NCBI RefSeq assembly: GCF_014042355.1
Contig: NZ_JACEZU010000003.1
Coordinates: 62,001 to 126,000 of the forward strand
Reading direction: 5' to 3'
Origin: Rugamonas apoptosis
Lineage (GTDB): Bacteria; Pseudomonadota; Gammaproteobacteria; Burkholderiales; Burkholderiaceae_D
Length of the DNA stretch: 64,000 nucleotides
Both the position numbers and the translations under genes were made by a program. This document shows positions 15,911-24,301 of the stretch, piece after piece. The notes beneath the pieces are model-generated. The model ran no database searches. It saw nothing but the letters and a program-made list of their open reading frames with translations, and was not told where the DNA came from. Within the stretch, counting starts at the first letter, position 1. Each line of letters opens with the position of its first letter.

Positions 15911-18427
15911 ATGCAGAATCGCAATCCTTGGGCAGCCGCCCGTTCCCCATCGTCCGCTGCGCGGGCGCGTCCACTGGCGCTGGCCATCTGGCGCGCGCTG
16001 CTGGGCGGCGCATTCGCGGCAGGCGCCTTGCTCGATCCGGCCATGGCGGCCGAAGCGGGCGGCGCGCAACCGGGCGCTCCCTCCGCTCAGGGGGCACAAG
16101 GCGAGGACGCCGCCATCGGCATCGTCACCATCACGGCGCAAAGCCGCACCCAGGCCGCGCAGGCCGTGCCGATCGCCATGCAGCTGATTAGCGCCGATCA
16201 GATCGGCAAACTGGCCGCGCCCAACCTGTCGGGCATGAACGGCTACATTCCCGGCCTGGCCGTGGACGCGGAACAGCCCACCCAGCCCAAGTACGCGATG
16301 CGCGGCATCGGCACCAGCGACTTCGGCATCGGCACCGATTCGCCGGTCGGCGTGTATGTGGATGGCGTCTACACGGGCAAGACGGGCGGCGCGCTGATGA
16401 ACTTCAACGACACCCAGCGCGTCGAGGTGTTGAAAGGGCCGCAGGGCACACTGTTCGGCCGCAACAGCGCGGGCGGCGCCATTTCCGTCATCACGCGCGA
16501 ACCGTCGCAGGAGCGCGCGGGCGAGGTGCATCTGCGCGCGGGCAACCACGGTCTGGCCTACATGGACGGCCTGCTGAACGTGCCGCTGAACGATACGATG
16601 GCGTTGCGCGTGACGGTGGTGGACCAGTACAGCAAGGGCTGGCTGCGTGACGCGGGCACGGGCGAACGCCTGAACGGCAACAGCGACTGGGGCACGCGCG
16701 CCACGCTGCGCTGGAATGCGCCGGAGCAGACCAAGGTGCTGCTGTCGTGGGAACATGAGAAGCTGGATCAGAAGGCGCGTCCCGCCATCGGCCTGGTGGC
16801 CTTGCCGGCCGCGCCGGGCGTGCCCACGGTGCCGGTCAATCCGCAAGCGTATCTGGACCCGCGCACGGCGCCCGTCTACAACGACGCCATCGGCAACGCC
16901 GAGGCGCGCGATTTCGATGGCGTGACCTTGCGCGTCGAGCGTCCGTTCGGCTGGGGTACCTTTAATTCCACCACGGCCTACCGCCACTTCAAGTCGCGCA
17001 ATCTGGAGGACAGTGACGGCACCAACCGCGTCAACACCCACCTCGACACCATCAACTACGAGAGCAACGGCAGCTGGCAGCAGGAGTTCAAACTGTCCGG
17101 CAAGACGGCGCTGGTGGACTGGGTGGGGGGCGCCAGCTTCTATTACGAGAACGCGCACCAGACCAGCCAGATCGGCATGAACACGGACACGCTGGACACC
17201 GTGTTCGGCAACCTGGCCGGCATGCCTGTCTACACGCTGCTGGACGGCGCGGCGCAGCAATTCGGCATCCCGGCCAAATTCTTCGGCAACAGCTGGCAGG
17301 AGAGCATGAGCAACCGCAGCCAGTCCAAGGCTTACGCGCTGTTCGCCGACACCATCTGGCACGTGGCGCCGAAAACCAACCTGACGGCCGGTGTGCGCCT
17401 GACGCACGACGACAAGCGCTTCTCGTGGTACAGCCCGAACCGCAGCGCGCCGGGGCTGGACGCCACGCTGGCGGCCCTGAACGCGCAAGGCTTCTTCCCC
17501 GGCCTGGTGCAGGCGGGCGCGCTGACGCCGGATCAGTTGCAGCAAGTGATGGGCGCGCTGACGCAGAACATCGAGTTCAACAATCCGGCCGCCGCCGATG
17601 GGGCATTCACTGCCCACAAGGGGTGGACCGACGTGAGTCCACGCGTGGTGCTGGACTACAAGCTGACGCCGGCCGTGATGGTGTACGGCGCCGTCACCAA
17701 GGGCTATCAGGCCGGCGGCTACAACGCGCTGGCCGTGGCGGGCAAGTACGAGCCGGAGACGATCTGGAATTACGAGGCGGGGTTCAAGAGCTATTTCCGC
17801 GAGCAGCACTTGCTGGTCAACGCGTCACTGTTCCACTACAAGTTTTCCAACCTGCAGTCACTCAGCCTGATCGGCAACACGGGTTCGGCCATCCCCAGCT
17901 ACCAGGTCAGCAGCAGCAACCAGGTGGCCACCGGGCTCGACGCGGAAGCGCGCTGGCAGGCCACGCGTGATCTGCGGCTCACTTTCTCGTCCGAGTACAT
18001 CAACCAGAAGTACCAGCATTTCGTCACGGGCGATGGCGTGGACCTGAGCGACCAGCCGGTGGGCGCGCCCTTGTGGTCGGCGGCGGGCGGCATCGATTAC
18101 ACGTGGCGTAACGCGTTCGGCGGCACGGTCAACGTGAGCGCGCAGCATGCCTACACGGGTGCCACGCGCTGCAACGCGGACGCGCTGCAAGGCGCCTGTC
18201 TGCGCACGCCCGCGTTCACGGTGGGTGCGGCGCGCCAGCGCAGCGATTTGCGGCTGGGCTGGGAGGCCGACAGCGGCAACTGGGGTGTGGCGCTGTTCGT
18301 CAACAACGTGTTCGACAAGCGCTATGTGCACCGGATCGACAACACCTCGGCCGGCATCATGGGCACGCCATTCGCGACCGTCTCCGAACCGCGCCGGATC
18401 GGGGTGGAGTTGCGCGCCAGCTTGTAA
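15911..18427 (+). CDS. TonB-dependent outer-membrane receptor
   Basis: 838-residue receptor with a long signal region (signal cleavage likely after DPAMAAEA). The plug domain starts near VTITAQSRTQAAQAVPIAM and includes KGPQGTLFGRNSAGGAI. A 22-strand barrel of about 680 residues follows, ending RIGVELRASL with no terminal aromatic. ATG 15911 is preferred to 15851 because GGAG lies 7 bp before it and the upstream 20 codons only translate the AAC repeat as poly-Thr. It resembles receptors for siderophores, sugars or aromatic compounds. Its place after the periplasmic oxidase/PLP genes suggests it imports their substrate. TonB/ExbBD are not in the window. Confidence 0.9.
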   Translation: MQNRNPWAAARSPSSAARARPLALAIWRALLGGAFAAGALLDPAMAAEAGGAQPGAPSAQGAQGEDAAIGIVTITAQSRTQAAQAVPIAMQLISADQIGKLAAPNLSGMNGYIPGLAVDAEQPTQPKYAMRGIGTSDFGIGTDSPVGVYVDGVYTGKTGGALMNFNDTQRVEVLKGPQGTLFGRNSAGGAISVITREPSQERAGEVHLRAGNHGLAYMDGLLNVPLNDTMALRVTVVDQYSKGWLRDAGTGERLNGNSDWGTRATLRWNAPEQTKVLLSWEHEKLDQKARPAIGLVALPAAPGVPTVPVNPQAYLDPRTAPVYNDAIGNAEARDFDGVTLRVERPFGWGTFNSTTAYRHFKSRNLEDSDGTNRVNTHLDTINYESNGSWQQEFKLSGKTALVDWVGGASFYYENAHQTSQIGMNTDTLDTVFGNLAGMPVYTLLDGAAQQFGIPAKFFGNSWQESMSNRSQSKAYALFADTIWHVAPKTNLTAGVRLTHDDKRFSWYSPNRSAPGLDATLAALNAQGFFPGLVQAGALTPDQLQQVMGALTQNIEFNNPAAADGAFTAHKGWTDVSPRVVLDYKLTPAVMVYGAVTKGYQAGGYNALAVAGKYEPETIWNYEAGFKSYFREQHLLVNASLFHYKFSNLQSLSLIGNTGSAIPSYQVSSSNQVATGLDAEARWQATRDLRLTFSSEYINQKYQHFVTGDGVDLSDQPVGAPLWSAAGGIDYTWRNAFGGTVNVSAQHAYTGATRCNADALQGACLRTPAFTVGAARQRSDLRLGWEADSGNWGVALFVNNVFDKRYVHRIDNTSAGIMGTPFATVSEPRRIGVELRASL

Positions 18428-18771
18428 GGCGAGAAGAGGCGGCTGCTCGGCGGCCGCCGCCATCCAACCGCATTGACGGTTTCCTGCCTTGGAGTTGCGC
18501 GGCGCAGTTCGCCCCCTCCAACTCACGACACGCCGCTTCCCAGCGGCGTGTTCACGTCATCACGGCAGTCGACGTCTCGTTCAATACGGTACGGCGTAGA
18601 CGCCGATAAAACAACGGAAAATTAATCAATAGAAAATTAGTGCGCGCCTATCGCGGTATTTGTCCGATCAGCGCGCAAGCGGCTCGCATCACACTCTCTT
18701 TCGAAGTTCGCTGACCTAGAATCAATCAAGCGATTCCCATCGGCATGTCGCGCTAACCAAGGAGAGACCAT
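18428..18771. other. Intergenic region with stem-loop (18528-18551)
   Basis: No gene seen. ACACGCCGCT-TCCC-AGCGGCGTGT (18528-18551) is a perfect 10-bp stem 100 bp after the receptor stop, lacking a T tract. It may end the operon. The second half is AT-richer and holds a weak TAGAAT -10 candidate near 18717 for the next gene. Confidence 0.5.
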
Positions 18772-19914
18772 TTGACCCCCACGCTTATCCGCCGCAGCCT
18801 GTTTGCCTTCGGTCTATGCCTGGCCGGCGCCGCGCTGGCCGCCGAGCCCATCAAGATCGCCACCATCGTCGAGCTGAGCGGCTCCGGCGCCACGGCCGGC
18901 ACCAATTTCAAGAACGGCATGGACCTGGCGATCAAGGAAATCAACGCCGCCGGCGGCGTGCTGGGCCGGCCGATACTATCGGCCTCCATGGACAGCCAGT
19001 CCAGCCCGGCCATGGCCAGGAGCCTGACGCTGAAAGCCATCGACCAGGATGTGTTCACCGTCTTCGGCCCGGTGTTTTCCGGCTCCATCCTGGCCAGCAT
19101 GGGGGAGACGCGGCGCGCGGAAATCCCCAACTTCACCGGCGGCGAGGCGGCCAACATCACGCAGCAGGGCAATCCCTACATCTTCCGCACCAGCTTCACC
19201 CAGGCCGCCGCCATCCCCAAGGTGGCGCGTTACATCAGCCGCATCGCCGGCATCAAGAACCTGGCCGTCCTCTACGTCAACAACGATTTCGGCCGGGGCG
19301 GCCATGAGGTCTTGCTGAAGGCGCTCAACCCGGCCAAGACCAATGTGGTGGCCGATATCGCTATCGAACCCGGCCAGGGCGATTTCTCCGCCGCCGTGCT
19401 CAAGGTCAAGCAAAGCAATGCGGACGGCGTGTTCGTCTACGTCAACGACGACGAATCGGCGCGTGCGCTGCGCGAATTGCGCAAGCAGGGCTGGAGCAAG
19501 CCGGTCATCGGTGAAACCACGCTGATCGGCCAGAAGGTGGTTGACCAGGCTGGAGAAGCGGCCAATGGCGCCGTGGCGCATGTCGGCCTGACGGTCGGTG
19601 CGCCCAATCCCGGCGTGCAGGCGTTCCGCGCCAGGTTCGAGAAGGAATACAAATACATGCCCGACCATAACTGCATGAAGGGCTATTCCGGCGTCTTCGT
19701 GTTCAAGGCGGCGATCGAGAAAGTGGGTAAGCTGGACCGCAAGGCGGTGGCGGCGGCGCTGCACGGCTTGAAACTCAAGGTGGCCCAGCAGCCCGGCATC
19801 CTGATGGACGTCGAATACAACGACAAGGGCGACTTGAATCGCGAAAGCTATATGGTCGAAGTCAAGCACGGCAAGCAGGAGGTCGTGCTGACCTTGCCCA
19901 TGATCTCGGAATAA
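18772..19914 (+). CDS. Periplasmic branched-chain-amino-acid-type ABC substrate-binding protein
   Basis: 380-residue type I periplasmic binding protein (LivJ-like, Peripla_BP_6). The signal peptide is MTPTLIRRSLFAFGLCLAGAA cleaved before AEPIK. Typical elements are IVELSGSGATAGTNFKNGMDLAIKEINAAGG in the first lobe and YVNNDFGRGG in the middle. The start is TTG 18772, supported by AAGGAGAG 5 bp upstream; no better ATG exists. No LivHMGF permease or ATPase genes flank it, so it is an orphan receptor that could serve a transporter elsewhere or a sensor. Confidence 0.88.
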   Translation: MTPTLIRRSLFAFGLCLAGAALAAEPIKIATIVELSGSGATAGTNFKNGMDLAIKEINAAGGVLGRPILSASMDSQSSPAMARSLTLKAIDQDVFTVFGPVFSGSILASMGETRRAEIPNFTGGEAANITQQGNPYIFRTSFTQAAAIPKVARYISRIAGIKNLAVLYVNNDFGRGGHEVLLKALNPAKTNVVADIAIEPGQGDFSAAVLKVKQSNADGVFVYVNDDESARALRELRKQGWSKPVIGETTLIGQKVVDQAGEAANGAVAHVGLTVGAPNPGVQAFRARFEKEYKYMPDHNCMKGYSGVFVFKAAIEKVGKLDRKAVAAALHGLKLKVAQQPGILMDVEYNDKGDLNRESYMVEVKHGKQEVVLTLPMISE

Positions 19915-20136
19915 TCATCCCGCCTGGGATCACAAGAAAGAAAACTGCCTGATCCGCGGTGTTCCAAGGCACCGCCTGAGTTCCGGCCAGCCCCGACCTG
20001 GTGTCGCCATGTCTGTTTTCAGTATCGGCGATAAAATGAACGGTGCGCATAGCTGGATTCCACCCTTGAGTTCTAATACAAGAGGCGTCCATGAAAACAA
20101 GTCTATGATAATTGCAACCTCCCTGGAGCATGACGG

Positions 20137-20937
20137 ATGCGGATTCGTGGTTTACTGATGATACTGGCGACGTGCTGGGCCCAGGCCACGGCCGCCAAGC
20201 TCCAGGCGGATTGCCCCAAGGTAGTGGTGTCCGCTGATCCCGACTATCCACCGCTGCACTGGTACGACGGCAAGGAATTGCGCGGCCCCAGTATCGAGCT
20301 CGCCACGCATATCCTGGCCGACCTGAAGATCCCGTATGAAGTGCGCTATGTCGGTCCGTGGAAGCGGGTGCTGGCCAATGCCGCGATCGGCAAGATCGAC
20401 CTGGTGGCGACCCTGAAAATCCAGCCGGAGCGCGAACGCTACCTGGATTTTGTGCGCACGCCGGCATTCCCCAATCCGGTGGCGGTATTTGTTCCGCGCG
20501 AGCGCGCCTTCGTCTTCAATACCTGGCAGGACCTGGCCAGCCACAAGGGCGGCATCGCGCTGGGCAATACCTTCGGCCAGGAATTTTCGGAGTTTGCCGC
20601 CGCCCATTTGCGGCTGGAGGAATCCGGCACGGCGGACAGCAACTTCCGCAAGCTGGGCCTGGGCCGCATCGACTATTTCGTGGTCGGCCTGTTCGCTGGC
20701 GAAGCCTGGCTGGCCCGCCATGGCCGCAGCGCGCAGATTGTGGCGATACGTCCTTTCCTGGCGGATGACAAGAACTACTACGCCTTCTCCAAGTACAGCC
20801 CCTGCACCCGCTATCTCGATGCGTTTGAAGCGCGGCTCAAGGAGCTGGTAGCCAACAAGACCAACATCGCCATGCTGAACGCCAGCCTGCAAGGCTTCGA
20901 TATCAAGCTCGACAGCACAACGCTGGGCCACAGATAG
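20137..20937 (+). CDS. Extracellular solute-binding protein family 3
   Basis: 266-residue periplasmic protein with a short signal (MRIRGLLMILATCWAQATAA) and a SBP_bac_3 fold: VVVSADPDYPPLHWYDGKELRGPSIELATHI at the beginning of lobe 1, then ERERYLDFVRTPAF. The Cys pair (Cys29 and one near 230 in SPCTRYL) could form a disulfide. No transporter genes are adjacent. Stand-alone members of this type are common in Oxalobacteraceae and may work with sensors. The ligand is unknown. Confidence 0.82.
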   Translation: MRIRGLLMILATCWAQATAAKLQADCPKVVVSADPDYPPLHWYDGKELRGPSIELATHILADLKIPYEVRYVGPWKRVLANAAIGKIDLVATLKIQPERERYLDFVRTPAFPNPVAVFVPRERAFVFNTWQDLASHKGGIALGNTFGQEFSEFAAAHLRLEESGTADSNFRKLGLGRIDYFVVGLFAGEAWLARHGRSAQIVAIRPFLADDKNYYAFSKYSPCTRYLDAFEARLKELVANKTNIAMLNASLQGFDIKLDSTTLGHR

Positions 20938-21118
20938 CCCAGGAAGGGAGTGAGACCATTGGCCTATTGCGGCAGCGCGAGCTTGTGGCTGGCAGGCATT
21001 TCAGGTACGCCGCCCAGCGCCATATAGCTGTCAGTGTTTGACGGTGCTTGCTGTTCACGTGGCGACGATAGCACGGTGGATATCGCATGTTCCCGGGCTT
21101 GATCAATACTGCGTGCCG

Positions 21119-21153
21119 ATAAAAAACGCCGGCCCACCGCTGGTGCCGGCGTT
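21119..21153 (-). terminator. Intrinsic terminator of the acyl-CoA reductase-like gene
   Basis: On the minus strand AACGCCGGC (complement of 21145-21153) pairs with GCCGGCGTT (complement of 21125-21133), 9 bp extended by a CCA/TGG inner stem, followed by a run of six T. It lies 22 bp past the stop of the minus-strand gene. Confidence 0.85.
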
Positions 21154-21174
21154 TCTGTTAAACCCTGCCGCGAC

Positions 21175-23163
21175 TTAGAAGTGCACCCCGCGCAGCAGTT
21201 GTTGCATGGCGATCTGTTCGGACGACAGTTGCGGCGCCTTTTTGCCGTCGCCGCCTTTGGCCGCGTCGGAATCAGGGAACATGCGGAAGGTCGTGTTGAG
21301 CACGATCTGCGCCACGCGCGGCATCAGCGCGTGCAGCACCTGGCCGAAGATGCCGACCCGGGTGGCGATGCGCACCGGCTTGTAGACGATGGCCTGGCCG
21401 ATCATGTCGGCCGCTTCGTCCGGCGACAGGGTGGGCACGTTCTGGTAGATCTTGGTCGGCGCGATCATCGGCGTGCGTACCAGCGGCATGTTGATGGTCG
21501 TGAACTTGATACCCACGTCCGACAGTTCGGACGAGGCGCAGCGGGTCCACGCTTCCAGCGCCGCCTTCGAAGCTACATAGGCCGAGAAACGGGGCGCGTT
21601 GGTCAGCACGCCGATCGAGGAGATGTTGATGATATGGCCGCTCTTCTTGGCGATCATCGATGGCAGCAGGCCCATGGTCAAACGCAGGCAGCCGAAGTAG
21701 TTGAGCTGCATGGTGCGTTCGAAATCGTGGAAGCGGTCGTAGCTCGATTCGATGGCGCGCCGGATGGAACGGCCAGCGTTGTTGACCAGCACATCCACGC
21801 CGCCGTGGTTCTCGATCAGCAGTTGCACGAAGCGGTCGCAATCGGCCATGTCGGCCACGTCGGCCTGGTAGGTGATCAGTGCATGGCCGCGCGCTTCCAC
21901 TTCCGCCTTGGCTTCGGCCAGCTTGTCCAGGTCGCGGCCGCAGATGATGGTGATGGCGCCTGCCTCGGCCAGCTTGTGTGCGGTGGCCAGGCCGATGCCG
22001 GATGAGCCGCCCGTCACCAGCACCACCTTGCCGGCCACCTGGCCGCGCAAGGTGTGGTCGATCTGCAGGGCCGGGTCCAGGTTGCGTTCCCAGTAATCCC
22101 AGATCGGCGCGGCGTAGCTGTCCAGCGGCGGGCAGCTGATGCCGCTGCCTTTCAGGGCGGCGGCCGCGTCGCGGTTGTCGAAGCGGGTAGGGTAGTTGAT
22201 GAAGCGCATCAGATCGTCCGGGAAGCCCAGGTCCTTCATGATGGCGGCGCGCAGGCGGCGCACCGGCGTCAGCGCGAACACGCCCTTGCGGATCGAGCTC
22301 GGGATGAAGCCGAACAGGGCCGCGTTGATGCGCAGGCTCATGGTGGGCGCGTGCGCGGCGCGGCAGAAGGTGTTGAGCACTTCGCCCACACGCTTGGGAT
22401 CGGGGTCGGTCAGGTGGAAGGCGCGGCCGTCCAGCTTGGGCAGGTGGGAGATGTGGTCCATCGCGTTGACCACATAGTCGACCGGGACGATGTTGATGCG
22501 GCCGCCTTCGAGGCCGATGGTGGGCATCCACGGCGGCAGCAACTGGCGGATGCGCTGGATCAGTTTGAAGAAGTAGTAGGGGCCGTCGATCTTGTCCATC
22601 TCGCCCGTCTTGGAATCGCCCACCACCATGCCGGGACGGTACACGCGCCATGGCGTCTTGCATTCGTCGCGCACGATTTTTTCCGACTCATGCTTGGAGG
22701 CGAAGTAGGGATGGTCCAGTCCTTCAGCCTCGTCGAACATGTCCTCGCGGAAGATGCCTTCGAACATGCCGGCGGCCGCGATGGAGCTCACATGGTGGAA
22801 GGTGCCGGCCTGGATCGCGTTGGCGAACTCGACCGTGTTGCGGGTGCCGCCGATGTTGGTGGCCATTTCTTCTTCTGGATCGGCCGCCATGTCGTAGATG
22901 GCCGCCAGATGGTAGAAATGATCGATATTTTTCGCCAGATCCTTGATTTCTTCCTTGGACACGCCCAGCTTGGGTTTGCGCAGATCACCATATACCGGGA
23001 TGGCACGGGTCTTGGTCGTGCCCCAATATTCGAGCAGGTCGGGCAGCTTGTCACGGCTGCTTTCCCGCATCAGGAAATAGACGACACTGCCTTTGCGCGC
23101 CAGCAGCTTCTTTACCAACCGTTTGCCGATGAATCCAGTTGCCCCTGTTACAAAATACTGCAT
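21175..23163 (-). CDS. Two-domain SDR protein, fatty acyl-CoA reductase-like
   Basis: 662 residues with two complete Rossmann reductase halves. The N-terminal half is an extended-SDR/NAD_binding_4 domain (FVTGATGFIGKRL at 4-16; YFASK near 151). The C-terminal half is a classical SDR (VTGGSSGIG near 381; NNAG; YVASK near 528). This order and length match the Marinobacter-type alcohol-forming fatty acyl-CoA reductase (about 660 residues), which reduces acyl-CoA through the aldehyde to fatty alcohol using NADPH. The match is from memory of the family layout. AAAAGGAG precedes ATG 23163. It is divergent from the phasin gene, so a shared lipid or storage theme is possible. Confidence 0.82.
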   Translation of the reverse strand: MQYFVTGATGFIGKRLVKKLLARKGSVVYFLMRESSRDKLPDLLEYWGTTKTRAIPVYGDLRKPKLGVSKEEIKDLAKNIDHFYHLAAIYDMAADPEEEMATNIGGTRNTVEFANAIQAGTFHHVSSIAAAGMFEGIFREDMFDEAEGLDHPYFASKHESEKIVRDECKTPWRVYRPGMVVGDSKTGEMDKIDGPYYFFKLIQRIRQLLPPWMPTIGLEGGRINIVPVDYVVNAMDHISHLPKLDGRAFHLTDPDPKRVGEVLNTFCRAAHAPTMSLRINAALFGFIPSSIRKGVFALTPVRRLRAAIMKDLGFPDDLMRFINYPTRFDNRDAAAALKGSGISCPPLDSYAAPIWDYWERNLDPALQIDHTLRGQVAGKVVLVTGGSSGIGLATAHKLAEAGAITIICGRDLDKLAEAKAEVEARGHALITYQADVADMADCDRFVQLLIENHGGVDVLVNNAGRSIRRAIESSYDRFHDFERTMQLNYFGCLRLTMGLLPSMIAKKSGHIINISSIGVLTNAPRFSAYVASKAALEAWTRCASSELSDVGIKFTTINMPLVRTPMIAPTKIYQNVPTLSPDEAADMIGQAIVYKPVRIATRVGIFGQVLHALMPRVAQIVLNTTFRMFPDSDAAKGGDGKKAPQLSSEQIAMQQLLRGVHF

Positions 23164-23359
23164 TCGACTTCTCCTTTTGTGTTTTTGGTAACCCGCTGCA
23201 GCATCATTACAGGCCCGCTTATGATTGGCAAGTGCCGTGTTTTAAGGGCGAGACACATTAGAACGGCGGCTCTACCGCATTAGTATCACCGCTCTAGTTT
23301 TGCTGTCTAAAATGAAATTATGTAAATCCGAATCAATCAAAAACAGACAGGAGCAGACC

Positions 23360-24097
23360 ATGGTAAAGAAACTGAAGACTCTGGCAAAAGACGACGACAA
23401 ACAACTGGCTAACGCCGTGCGCAATTCGGCTCAGCAAATCTGGCAAGCCGGCCTGGGCGCTTTCGCCAAGGCGCAGGAAGAAGGCGGCCGTGTGTTCGCC
23501 AAGCTGGTCAAGGAAGGCACTGAGCTGCAAAAGCGTACCCGCAGCCTGGCCGAGGAAAAAGTATCGGACGTGCGTGACACCGTCAGCGGCCTGGCCGATG
23601 GCATGGGCAAGCAAGCGGCCGGTTCGTGGGACAAGCTGGAGCAAGTGTTCGAAGAGCGCGTGGCCCGCGCCCTGAGCTCGATCGGCGTGCCTACCCACAA
23701 AGATGTGCAAACCCTGAGCAAGCGCGTGGAACAGCTGAGCAAGGCCGTTGAACAGCTGACCGGCAAGAAGCTGCCAGCCGCCAAGGCCGAGCCGAAAGCG
23801 GCCGCCGCCAAGAAGCCAGCCGCCAAAGCCGCCGCCAAGCCAGCCGCAAAAGCTGCCGCCAAGCCTGCCGCCAAAGCCGCGCCGAAAGCAGCCAAGCCTG
23901 CCGTGAAAGCCGCCGCGAAACCAGCCGCCAAGACCGCAGCCAAGCCAGCCGCGAAAGCCAAGCCAGCCGCCAAGGCCAAGCCAGCCGCCAAGGCCGCCAT
24001 CAGCTTCCCGACCGTCGCTTCCGTGAAAGCGGCAGCCGAAGCCAAGAAGCCTGTCGTGGCAGTGAACGCGGTGGCAACGGACACGCCAGCAGCCTGA
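23360..24097 (+). CDS. Phasin with Lys/Ala/Pro-rich histone-like tail (PhaF/PhaI-type)
   Basis: 245 residues. The phasin domain (about 1-140) includes NAVRNSAQQIWQAGLGAFAKAQEEG and an amphipathic coil with VEQLSKAVEQLTGKK. From about 145 to 225 comes a run of AAKPAAKA-type repeats, basic and Pro-punctuated, like the DNA-binding tail of PhaF and of histone H1-like proteins. Such proteins coat PHA granules and tie them to the nucleoid for even segregation. ATG 23360 has AGGAG at 23348-23352; the upstream TTG 23300 lacks one. No PHA synthase or depolymerase gene is in the window. The repeat DNA is prone to length change. Confidence 0.9.
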   Translation: MVKKLKTLAKDDDKQLANAVRNSAQQIWQAGLGAFAKAQEEGGRVFAKLVKEGTELQKRTRSLAEEKVSDVRDTVSGLADGMGKQAAGSWDKLEQVFEERVARALSSIGVPTHKDVQTLSKRVEQLSKAVEQLTGKKLPAAKAEPKAAAAKKPAAKAAAKPAAKAAAKPAAKAAPKAAKPAVKAAAKPAAKTAAKPAAKAKPAAKAKPAAKAAISFPTVASVKAAAEAKKPVVAVNAVATDTPAA

Positions 24098-24187
24098 GCA
24101 AGCGGACGCGGCGCCGATTCCCCTCGGTCCTCACCCCGGCCTGTGCACGGGCCGGGTCTGAGGGGAACGCGAACGTAGCAATATCCG

Positions 24188-24216
24188 GGCTTGTGCGGTG
24201 CGCAGGCCTTTTTTTT
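24188..24216 (+). terminator. Intrinsic terminator after the phasin gene
   Basis: GGCTTGTGC (24188-24196), loop GGT, GCGCAGGCC (24200-24208), then eight T. The stem is 9 bp with two G-T pairs. A second hairpin without T run (CCTCA...TGAGG with inner CCGGCC/GGCCGG) precedes it at about 24129-24163. Confidence 0.85.
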
Positions 24217-24301
24217 GTCCAGTATCGTCCTCACACTTGTGGCATAGAAACACGCCACCAGCACGTATCGCCGGTAACAGCTGAAGAAATGTAGTACTGC
24301 C

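Noticed and set aside
20964..21150. Open minus-strand frame past the acyl-CoA reductase gene, ending in MPASHKLALPQ, with a GTG start possible near 21140.
   Set aside because: No ribosome site, it begins inside the terminator hairpin, and no family is recognised.
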